Assembly (NCBI GenBank): GCA_017468115.1
Contig: JAFUJS010000027.1
Location: forward strand, 1-6,936
Reading direction: 5' to 3'
DNA from: Clostridia bacterium
Lineage (GTDB): Bacteria > Bacillota_A > Clostridia > Oscillospirales > CAG-272
Length of the DNA: 6,936 nt
Part shown: piece by piece, positions 1-6,794 of the stretch
How positions within the stretch are numbered: position 1 is the stretch's first letter
Layout: each line of letters begins with the position of its first letter
Notes under the pieces: generated by a model
Database searches by the model: none
What the model saw: only the letters and a program-made list of their open reading frames with translations
What the model was told of the DNA's origin: nothing
Made by a program: the position numbers and the translations under genes

Positions 1-3000
1 GTAGAGATAGAAAACCCACAAAAGACAAACAGCCGCAAATTTGATGACCTAAAGGTGCTAACTAACCTAACCTCAAGAGCAACCTACAAGGGAATCTATG
101 ACGGCATAGACCTTGAATACATATTAGTTGGCAACAACATAAAGGAAAACATAATAGTTAACAAGGCACAAAAGAGCTACACATACAGCTTTGAAATAAA
201 GCTGAATAAGCTTGTGGCAGAGTTAAGGGACGGTGCAGTAATCCTTTCCGACTATGATAGCGGGGAGCAGGTATACAAAATCCCTGCGCCGTATATGCTT
301 GACGCAAATGGAGCATATAGCCAAGCAGTAGAATACACCCTGACACAACAGAGCAAGTGGAAATACACCCTTACCGTAACAGCCGACCCTGCTTGGATAA
401 ACGCAGAGGACAGAGCCTTTCCCGTTACCGCTGACCCTACAATGAATTTTGTAAATAGCACCACGAATTACGGTTCACAGGTGGTTGGGGAAAGTTTGGG
501 AGTCAGCACGGAGAAAATGGCATATGTAAAGGCAAACACTCTTCCGGCACTGCCTAACGATGCATATGTTACAGCGGCAACACTGTCTCTTAAGCATTTA
601 AGCGGACAGGCAGGCTATGTAGGAGCATATTTGAAAACGTCTGCTCATTTATATGAGACAGCAAGCTCTCCGGTAGATTATAACTATATAGTAGCAAACG
701 AGGACGGCACATATGGCGCAGACGGCTGGTACAGCTGGAATATAGTTGATTTGGCACGTGCATGGTACAACGGAACAGCAAACAATGGTGTTGCGCTTAA
801 GCTGATAGAGGGAGAAGAAAATATCATTTTCTCAACCGAAAGCCACCCGCTTATTACCATTTCATACCGTGATATGAAGGGTGTAGAATCTTACTGGTCA
901 TATCTTACACAAAACGCAGGTATGGCAGGAAGCGGAGCTGTAAATCTCGCCACAGGAGCGCTAACCTTCCAAATAGGCACATTAACCACAACAGACAGTA
1001 TATTTAGCTTTACACCAACGCTTGTATACAATTCCGGCTTGGCATTGGAGGAATATAAAAACCCAAATGCCCAAACAGGCTATTGGTATTCCTATGCGGC
1101 AAACGGCTTCAAGCTGAATATAAATGAAACCATAATAAAGAAAGCATACACAAATGCGCAAGGCGAAAGCGACTATTATTACATATGGGCAGACGCTGAC
1201 GGAACAGAGCATAGCTTTGTTAATAACAATGACGGAGTGTACTACGACGAGGACGGCTTGCAGCTTTCCTTGATTATAGACAGCGAAAGCAACATTTGTA
1301 AAATTATCGACACAGGTCACAACGAAAGAGAGTTTATTATTATTGCAGGAGCGCCGAGCAGTGTGGGCGAAAGCGTATGGTTTTTGAATAAGCTGAGAGA
1401 TAAAAGCGGAAACGAATTAAGGTTTTACTTTGACGGTTCAAAAAAACCAAACGACATTAAATTTACACCAAGCGGCACAACACAAACCACAGTTATGATA
1501 AGTCCGCTATACAACTCCGGCGGAAAGCTGACACTTTTATGGTGTGAAAACCAAAAGGAAGGAATATTGCTCAGACATTCGGAAACTCCAACAGGCAGTA
1601 TTTCTCCGAACAAAGGCTCCTATTTAAGAGAGGCTCTATACATTAAATGCGATTCAAGCATTACTTGGGCGACTGTAATAAACAGCTTTTTGCCAAACGC
1701 TGATACTCCAATGGAAGGAGTAGAGGTTTTGGCAAAAATGAGCTATGAATATGACGAAAACGGTTTGTTAAGGTACGCTTATGATACGAAAACAGGCTAC
1801 GAAATTGCCTACCGCTATACAAACGGCAAGGTAACAGAGATTATAGAGTATGGCTATAACGAGGACGGCGCAGTAGAAGGACAAACCATGGGTATAAGCT
1901 ACTATTCAGGCTATACAGAGGTAAGGGCGTCTGGCACAGATGATATTTATGGTAATGATGACGATATAATCGGCGTTTACACCTTTGACGATAGCGGCAG
2001 AGTGGTTTCAACCTATACCACAAATGTGGAAAGAACTCAAATATATGGTGCATCCAGCGGAGCCTACGTAAGCGACAACGAAAAGGCGAAGAACAGCATT
2101 AAGGAAGCTACGGAATACGGCATTACCTCGCCTAATTATATTTTGAATGGCAGCTTTGAGATGCTACCAAGTGCGACAGTATATTGGAACACGGCAGGCA
2201 GTACCTTTGTTGCCAGAAGGACAATGTATGAGCAGCTTGACAATTATAGGCTTGGCTTTAATCTGGCAGCGAGCACAAGCTCATCAATTTCTCAAGCTAT
2301 ACATTTGCCACAGGACGGAATTTTTACCCTTGCACTTGACATTCTTACAACAAAAATTGGGGATTATGAATTGATGCTGGAAATCAGCAACTCCTCTCGA
2401 AGCTTTGCAAAGGAAATGCCTATTAATTCGGCTGAGGGAATTTCTATTGAATACAGTGATACCATAGAATTTTATATTCCTCATGGCGGAGTTTATAATG
2501 TAAAAATATCTGTAAGCTCTGATGAGTTAATGGAAGCCGGAACATGTGTGTTTGTAGATAACATTATGCTTTCCAAGGGTACAGGCAAGGTGCCATACAA
2601 CAGCGTAAGCTACGGAAACTTTGGTTATGGTGTAACATTACAAAGCGGAACGGAAGCTTTGCCGGTTTTGAATAACGGCTCCTTTTGGTACAATGAGCGT
2701 TTCGACGAAAATGGAGACGTGGAAAAAATTGATGTTTTGCTTGACAGTAATAACGGAATAACCATAAGCGACACGATGGATGGCTATTTTGCGAACGCTC
2801 TTAAGATTTACGGACAGGTTGACAAGACCGCTGTGGCACAGCAACAGATTTATTTTGAAACTCCTTTGACCGCAGAGGACAGATGGCACACATCTGTGGT
2901 AACTGTTTCAGGTTACGCCAAGGCAGTTGATAATATGAATAGTCAGCAAAGCGCCTTCAGATTGCTAGCCTACTATAAATATAAGGGCGAAGAAGCGGTG

Positions 3001-6000
3001 CACTATGTTGAAATTCCGTTCAACAAGGCGGTTGAAGGTTGGCAATACGCAAGTGGCACAGTTACCATAAGAGACGACAAGCTGATAGAATATTTTATCA
3101 TAGGATGTGAATATTCAAACAATGTTGGCTATGCTTATTTTGATAACATTTGCGTAACACAGGATAGATACGAAACCTCTTTAAGCAACGAGTATAATGA
3201 GGATGGAAAGTTAATCTATGAGGAAAGAGGAAGCACCAAAACGTTCTACGAGTACAATAGCAATGGAGATTTAACCCACATAGTAACCGATAAGGGTAAA
3301 ATGATCGAGTACGTGTACGGAAATTCCGAGAAGCCATGTCATATAACGGAAGAAAGAGTTTATGAATTTATCGCTGATGTGGATTCAAAAAATCTTGAAA
3401 CTATTCTTGAGGGAGCGCTGGTAAACAAGCTAAGCAATGTGGTATATTATACCTATAATAGCTACGGCTTGGTTACAAGAACAGAGACGGTGGCACTAGG
3501 TAATAAAACTGAGGTTGACGACCAGTGCGAAAGGCTTATTGAGGAAACAGAGTATTATGTAGATAAAACAAGCAAAATATTTGGCGCTGTAAAAAGTCAA
3601 ACAAACGGCTTTGGCGATACAACAAGGTATTTTTATGATACAAAGTATGGTTATTTGCTTGCAGAAATTTATCCCGACAACACCGGCTTGAAATACACCT
3701 ATGATAGCCTTGGTGGGCTGTTAAGCGTTCAACCTGCGTTGTTTGTTCAAAGCTCCAACAGCTATACAGTAGTTGATGATGGCGCAGAGGTAAGCTATAC
3801 CTATGACGATTCATTAAGGCTAAGCACAATAAATACGGGCGGTACAATCTATACCTTAGGCTATGATGCCTTTGGAAATAACAATTCAATAAAAATAGGA
3901 AACACCGAAATAGTAAGCCAAGAAATTAATGATGCAAACGGTAAGCTAAAAAGTGTAACGTATATAGATGGCACTACAGTTAGCTTTACATATGACCACG
4001 TAGAAAGACTGATAAAGACGGAGTATACAAAAAACGATAGTGTGTATGCATCATACGTCTATGAGTATTATTCAAATGGTAATTTGTATAAGGTAATTGA
4101 CGAGCAAAGCAAGCTTGCAATCAGCTATGAATATGACCTTGCAGGCAACATAACAAGTGTATTCAGCTATAATACCGAAACCATGGAAAAAACAGACTCT
4201 TATGGCTACACCTATGACGACAAGGAAAGGCTGTATAGCTCTGCTTATTATACCGATTATGCACTTATACATAATAGCGATTTAACAACCAGCGCATATG
4301 TCAGCTACATAAGATATTATAACGATGACGATAGTTTACAAAAATATTCGGTAAATTTTGTTGACCATTTTGGAAACTATGTGTTAGAATATACTTATGA
4401 TAGCTTTGACAGGCTTTCAACTAAAAAAACAACGCTGAAAAATTGTACTCCTTCAGAGGAAATAAATCAGCTTAGCAGTGGAATTGAAAACGTGGTACAG
4501 TATGTTTATAAGAACGAAGGTAATGTTACTTCGGCTCTTATAGAACAATACGTAAGAAAGATAAGGGTTGTTGTTGAAGGTAACTGCACAACGGAGCAGA
4601 CACAGACTCTAAACTATGAGTATGACAGCATGGGAAATATAACAAGTGTAAGCCTTGGAGATTTCCTGCTTGTCTCCTACGTGTATGATTCCTTAGGTCA
4701 GCTTGTAAGGGAAAATAACAGGGAGCTTGATAAAACCCTTACATATAGCTACGATAATAATGGAAACCTTTTGTGTGTAAATACCTATGCTTATACAGTG
4801 GAAGCCCTTGGAGAGGTGCTTAGCACAGATACCTATACATATTCCACAGGCGACTGGAAGGACCAGCTTGTGTCCTTTAATGGTCAAGAGATAGAATATG
4901 ATGCACTTGGCAATCCAACTACATATCTTGGCGCAACATTGACGTGGGAAAGCCTAAGGGAGCTTGCCTCTTATGTTGACAGCGAATATACCATAAGCTA
5001 TGAATATGATATAAACGGAATAAGATCAAGTAAGACAGTAAACGGTGTAAAGCATACCTATACTACAGAGGGCACAATGATACTCTTTGAGGAATACGGC
5101 AGTATACTGTTAGCCTATTTCTATGATGAAGCAGGCTTGCCTGTCGGCTTTGCATACAGAAATAGTCAAGAGGCGGACACAAGTCTTGAACCATGGGAGC
5201 AATTTACATATTATCTCTTTGAAAAGAATTTGCAGGGAGACATAACTGCAATATATGATTCAAACGGAGAAAAGGTGGCTTCATATGTATACGACGCTTG
5301 GGGAAATCATACAGTAACCAATTACACAAGCGATAATGTTGGTAATATGAACCCCTTCCGCTATCGTGGCTACTATTATGATAGCGAAACAGGGCTATAT
5401 TACCTCAACAGTCGCTATTACGACCCACAAACAAGACGCTTCATTAACGCGGATGATATCTCATATCTTGGAGCAAATGGCGACTTGCAATCCTATAACC
5501 TTTATGCTTATTGCTCGAATAATCCTGTGATGTTTGTTGACAATCAAGGTAACGCTTCTAATGTTAATCCATTTTTGACTGGTTTCCAAATTAGAGCGTC
5601 AGCGGGATGGCAATCATCGCCTAAATTAATACAAGCAGGCAACCTTTTTAGAGTAGGTTTCTCACAATATGTTACAAAAACGCAAGGGAGCACGGGTTCT
5701 AAATATATATTTGCTGGAGTTAGAGGAGATAATGCGTCTGTTTTAGGAGAAACATTATATTTTGGGGCAGGATTAAAATCAGATTCTTTGGGAGTAGAAA
5801 TAGAATGGTATCCAACTGGAGGCGGGTCAGCGAAAATATTAATAGGACGACTAAGCTTTGGATTTGATGCTGATTTGGCTGGGTTATCATCATTTACTAT
5901 TGGGGTGGACACGCAGATAAGTGAAGATGAAGTTTTAACTGAAGGATTTACAATAGGTTTTAATTCTGTTGTGGCTGTAGGTGTTGTTTTTGGGTTGATA

Positions 6001-6054
6001 TACTATGGTATGACGGGAGATGCAAGTGTGGTGCAAACAGCGCTTTCATGGTAA
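1..6054 (+). CDS. RHS/YD-repeat polymorphic toxin-like protein, 5' partial
   Basis: Giant secreted or surface YD-repeat protein, expected to form a beta-cage shell around a C-terminal toxin. The frame is open from base 1, so the start and any signal peptide lie outside the window. The GTG at 55 is not a credible start because domain-like sequence continues upstream of it. Residues counted from base 1: beta-rich leader about 20-147, ending in TADPT; DNRLRE-type domain about 147-292; RHS entry segment with NAGMAGSGAVNLATGALTF about 305-325; YD repeats about 581-690; jelly-roll-like segments about 711-862 and 889-1053; YD repeats about 1060-1735 (examples YTYDSLGGL, YEYDLAGNITSV, YEYDSMGNITSV, YVYDSLGQL); RHS-associated core about 1736-1851; unrecognised tip 1852-2017. 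The stop is TAA at 6052-6054. The family assignment is secure. The toxin role follows from the architecture, and no activity is visible. A structural wall-associated protein is a less likely alternative. Confidence 0.93.
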   Translation, partial: VEIENPQKTNSRKFDDLKVLTNLTSRATYKGIYDGIDLEYILVGNNIKENIIVNKAQKSYTYSFEIKLNKLVAELRDGAVILSDYDSGEQVYKIPAPYMLDANGAYSQAVEYTLTQQSKWKYTLTVTADPAWINAEDRAFPVTADPTMNFVNSTTNYGSQVVGESLGVSTEKMAYVKANTLPALPNDAYVTAATLSLKHLSGQAGYVGAYLKTSAHLYETASSPVDYNYIVANEDGTYGADGWYSWNIVDLARAWYNGTANNGVALKLIEGEENIIFSTESHPLITISYRDMKGVESYWSYLTQNAGMAGSGAVNLATGALTFQIGTLTTTDSIFSFTPTLVYNSGLALEEYKNPNAQTGYWYSYAANGFKLNINETIIKKAYTNAQGESDYYYIWADADGTEHSFVNNNDGVYYDEDGLQLSLIIDSESNICKIIDTGHNEREFIIIAGAPSSVGESVWFLNKLRDKSGNELRFYFDGSKKPNDIKFTPSGTTQTTVMISPLYNSGGKLTLLWCENQKEGILLRHSETPTGSISPNKGSYLREALYIKCDSSITWATVINSFLPNADTPMEGVEVLAKMSYEYDENGLLRYAYDTKTGYEIAYRYTNGKVTEIIEYGYNEDGAVEGQTMGISYYSGYTEVRASGTDDIYGNDDDIIGVYTFDDSGRVVSTYTTNVERTQIYGASSGAYVSDNEKAKNSIKEATEYGITSPNYILNGSFEMLPSATVYWNTAGSTFVARRTMYEQLDNYRLGFNLAASTSSSISQAIHLPQDGIFTLALDILTTKIGDYELMLEISNSSRSFAKEMPINSAEGISIEYSDTIEFYIPHGGVYNVKISVSSDELMEAGTCVFVDNIMLSKGTGKVPYNSVSYGNFGYGVTLQSGTEALPVLNNGSFWYNERFDENGDVEKIDVLLDSNNGITISDTMDGYFANALKIYGQVDKTAVAQQQIYFETPLTAEDRWHTSVVTVSGYAKAVDNMNSQQSAFRLLAYYKYKGEEAVHYVEIPFNKAVEGWQYASGTVTIRDDKLIEYFIIGCEYSNNVGYAYFDNICVTQDRYETSLSNEYNEDGKLIYEERGSTKTFYEYNSNGDLTHIVTDKGKMIEYVYGNSEKPCHITEERVYEFIADVDSKNLETILEGALVNKLSNVVYYTYNSYGLVTRTETVALGNKTEVDDQCERLIEETEYYVDKTSKIFGAVKSQTNGFGDTTRYFYDTKYGYLLAEIYPDNTGLKYTYDSLGGLLSVQPALFVQSSNSYTVVDDGAEVSYTYDDSLRLSTINTGGTIYTLGYDAFGNNNSIKIGNTEIVSQEINDANGKLKSVTYIDGTTVSFTYDHVERLIKTEYTKNDSVYASYVYEYYSNGNLYKVIDEQSKLAISYEYDLAGNITSVFSYNTETMEKTDSYGYTYDDKERLYSSAYYTDYALIHNSDLTTSAYVSYIRYYNDDDSLQKYSVNFVDHFGNYVLEYTYDSFDRLSTKKTTLKNCTPSEEINQLSSGIENVVQYVYKNEGNVTSALIEQYVRKIRVVVEGNCTTEQTQTLNYEYDSMGNITSVSLGDFLLVSYVYDSLGQLVRENNRELDKTLTYSYDNNGNLLCVNTYAYTVEALGEVLSTDTYTYSTGDWKDQLVSFNGQEIEYDALGNPTTYLGATLTWESLRELASYVDSEYTISYEYDINGIRSSKTVNGVKHTYTTEGTMILFEEYGSILLAYFYDEAGLPVGFAYRNSQEADTSLEPWEQFTYYLFEKNLQGDITAIYDSNGEKVASYVYDAWGNHTVTNYTSDNVGNMNPFRYRGYYYDSETGLYYLNSRYYDPQTRRFINADDISYLGANGDLQSYNLYAYCSNNPVMFVDNQGNASNVNPFLTGFQIRASAGWQSSPKLIQAGNLFRVGFSQYVTKTQGSTGSKYIFAGVRGDNASVLGETLYFGAGLKSDSLGVEIEWYPTGGGSAKILIGRLSFGFDADLAGLSSFTIGVDTQISEDEVLTEGFTIGFNSVVAVGVVFGLIYYGMTGDASVVQTALSW
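427..876 (+). other. DNRLRE-type domain region of the RHS protein
   Basis: The protein reads VTADPT and then an asparagine/tyrosine-rich start (NSTTNYGSQ). Alternating beta segments follow, then YSWNIVDLARAWYNGTANNGVALK, shortened here to its key words WNIVDLARAWYNG and NNGVALKL, and ITISYRD closes the domain. The order 'TADPT, NYG, W-D-v-t-wyNG, NNG-alk, i-sYr' is the DNRLRE pattern, a beta-sandwich common near the N-terminus of Gram-positive YD-repeat and wall-associated proteins. It probably helps surface attachment or secretion, but its exact role is not established. Boundaries are approximate. Confidence 0.7.
2131..3159 (+). other. Two jelly-roll, carbohydrate-binding-like segments between YD blocks
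   Basis: Two successive segments have the look of CBM-type jelly rolls. The first, residues about 711-862, opens with NYILNGSFE and ends with VFVDNIMLS. The second, about 889-1053, opens with VLNNGSFWYN and ends with GYAYFDNICVT. The pairing of an opening N-G-S-F with a closing F-D-N-I/v at about 130-160 residues is typical of such beta-sandwich domains. They sit between the first YD block (about 581-690) and the second (from about 1060). Cell-wall or glycan binding is a reasonable inference; no ligand residues can be named. Confidence 0.6.
5206..5553 (+). other. RHS-repeat-associated core domain
   Basis: This is the most conserved part of RHS/YD proteins and lies directly before the variable tip. 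Readable landmarks are NLQGDITAIYDSNGEKV, YVYDAWGN, NPFRYRGYYYDSETGLYYL, NSRYYDPQTRRFINADD and YAYCSNNPVMFVDNQGN. It closes the YD shell and marks the point where tips are exchanged. In many relatives the last motif is of DPxG type, where the chain is cut or where the tip starts; here it reads DNQG, with proline replaced by asparagine. Confidence 0.92.
5350..5429 (+). repeat. Core segment duplicated at 6857-6936
   Basis: These 80 bases align without gaps to 6857-6936 in the orphan cassette: 61 of 80 bases and 23 of 26 full codons' residues are identical by hand count. Twelve of the 19 differences are synonymous. The pair is the likely recombination homology between the main gene and the displaced cassette; homology probably continues beyond the right edge. 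Confidence 0.85.
5554..6051 (+). other. Variable C-terminal tip of the RHS protein, putative novel toxin domain
   Basis: These are the 166 residues that follow the core. I do not recognise the family. The tip contains 25 glycines (about 15 percent) and has no histidine and no cysteine. Most of it reads as short alternating hydrophobic stretches typical of beta hairpins (for example YIFAGVRG, TLYFGAGLKSD, LGVEIEWYP, KILIGRLSFGF, SFTIGVDTQ). Near the end is a glycine/valine-rich hydrophobic run, about tip residues 132-153 (bases 5947-6012), containing SVVAVGVVFGLIYYG, followed by a short tail ending ALSW. Absence of His and Cys excludes HNH and His-Me finger nucleases, RNase A-like enzymes and papain-like peptidases. 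A membrane-inserting domain is the simplest guess. Serine codons here are mostly TCN (14 of 18), unlike the shell. Confidence 0.6.
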
Positions 6055-6060
6055 AGGAGA
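6053..6060 (+). promoter_or_regulatory. Shine-Dalgarno of the putative immunity gene, overlapping the RHS stop
   Basis: AAAGGAGA begins within the TAA stop of the RHS gene (6052-6054). The GGAG at 6056-6059 is 5 bases from the ATG at 6065. It decides the start of the downstream gene: the longer in-frame ATG at 6020 would overlap the toxin tip and has no comparable site. Stop and ribosome binding site sharing bases implies translational coupling, so immunity protein is made whenever the toxin is. Confidence 0.88.
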
Positions 6061-6064
6061 AAAA

Positions 6065-6742
6065 ATGAAAAACAGATTTTTATCGACAGTTTTGATTGTA
6101 CTTACGGTATCTTCGATTCCTGTTTCGTTTTATATCTCTACTGTTATTGGAGAGTCAGATTTTTTTGGTTTGGCAGGGATAATCAAATATGCTTGGATCT
6201 CGTTCCTATTTATTCCTATAGGAATAGGGTCATTTGTTTTAGGGGTTCTTCAAAAAAAGCAAGGAAATCCGTACAGAGCCAATCAAATAGTGGCATTAAT
6301 TTGTGTTCCAATTTTGCTTGTGATTGGCTTGTTTAGTTTTTTTCCGGCTACAACTTGGTACGATGATAGAGAGGTTGAAAAAATCGAAAGTCAGGCAGAT
6401 CTTAATTTGCCAGACGAAATAAAAGTTGCTTCTATCGAAAATTATGGATATATTGAAACATATGTTAAAATACTCAATGAAACCGAGAAGCAAGTTTTTG
6501 GTAAAAGCATAGAGCAAAACGAAAAATGGACGAATAGCTTGGATGAAACGATAGAAGCACTTGTTCCTTATGATGTAAGAATAAAAATAAAAAATTTTGA
6601 TTACTTCTTATTCTATAACGAGACAACAGAAGAATACAATGCGTGCCCAAACTACAAAATCGAAAGTAACTGTTTCCTTGTTTGTTACGATGCTTCTGAC
6701 AATAAAATAGTTATATTAAGCGATTGGAAGATATACAAGTAG
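6065..6742 (+). CDS. Three-helix membrane protein, putative immunity protein of the RHS tip
   Basis: 225 residues; I do not recognise a named family. Three hydrophobic segments are seen at about 5-25 (LSTVLIVLTVSSIPVSFYIS), 38-62 (AWISFLFIPIGIGSFVLG) and 73-93 (IVALICVPILLVIGLFSFF). A soluble domain, about 94-225, follows. Positive charges at the N-terminus (KNR) and in the loop QKKQGNPYR place the N-terminus and second loop inside, so the C-terminal domain should lie outside the membrane. It holds three cysteines (194, 203, 207) and many acidic residues. The ATG is chosen for its Shine-Dalgarno at 6053-6060; the gene starts 10 bases after the RHS stop and has no visible promoter of its own. 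Immunity genes occupy exactly this place in RHS loci, so the role is inferred from position and coupling. Serine codons are TCN-rich (10 of 16), as in the tip. A plain accessory membrane protein cannot be excluded. Confidence 0.75.
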   Translation: MKNRFLSTVLIVLTVSSIPVSFYISTVIGESDFFGLAGIIKYAWISFLFIPIGIGSFVLGVLQKKQGNPYRANQIVALICVPILLVIGLFSFFPATTWYDDREVEKIESQADLNLPDEIKVASIENYGYIETYVKILNETEKQVFGKSIEQNEKWTNSLDETIEALVPYDVRIKIKNFDYFLFYNETTEEYNACPNYKIESNCFLVCYDASDNKIVILSDWKIYK

Positions 6743-6753
6743 AGGATGCTGGG

Positions 6754-6781
6754 TGGAGACAGGGGACTGGAGACAGGGGAC
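6754..6781. repeat. Perfect tandem duplication of a 14-bp unit
   Basis: TGGAGACAGGGGAC occurs twice back to back (6754-6767 and 6768-6781) with no mismatch. It begins 11 bases after the immunity gene stop. The second copy forms the left arm and part of the loop of the adjoining hairpin. This G-rich, purine-loaded stretch is unlike everything else in the window. Confidence 0.9.
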
Positions 6782-6794
6782 GGTGGTCTGTCTT
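6769..6794. repeat. REP/RAYT-like palindrome with GGGGACGG centre
   Basis: AGACAG at 6771-6776 pairs with CTGTCT at 6788-6793, enclosing an 11-base loop containing GGGACGGTGGT. From memory, the combination of GGAGACAG, GGGGACGG and (C/T)CTGTC resembles the repetitive palindromes found near REP-associated tyrosine transposases (Y1, IS200-like) in many bacteria, including Firmicutes. No transposase is present here, so it would be a non-autonomous copy or remnant. There is no T-run after the stem, so it is not a convincing intrinsic terminator. Confidence 0.55.

Noticed and set aside
55..57. GTG as the start of the large RHS gene
   Set aside because: The frame is open to base 1 and the upstream codons (VEIENPQKTNSRKFDDLK) read as continuous domain sequence. 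No Shine-Dalgarno is seen; the gene is 5' partial.
982..1320. Reverse-strand open frame of about 112 codons, and similar ones at 3536-3889 and 5544-5912
   Set aside because: They are antisense to clearly coding RHS sequence, have no ribosome binding sites, and have low-complexity compositions that mirror the YD repeats.
3589..5205. The many TATGAT/TATGAC-containing near-repeats as a DNA repeat array or CRISPR
   Set aside because: They are irregularly spaced and follow the YD protein motif in one frame; there are no conserved DNA repeat units or spacers.
6020..6064. Upstream in-frame ATG giving a 240-residue version of the membrane protein
   Set aside because: It overlaps the toxin tip out of frame, lacks a ribosome binding site, and adds a charged, non-signal-like 15-residue extension. 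The ATG at 6065 has an ideal AAAGGAG.
6211..6226. Perfect 16-bp palindrome TATTCCTATAGGAATA
   Set aside because: It lies inside the second membrane segment of the downstream gene and is explained by the IPIGIG coding sequence. No second copy or operator context is seen.
6769..6794. Intrinsic terminator after the immunity gene
   Set aside because: The stem is only 6 bp with an 11-base G-rich loop and no T-run follows.
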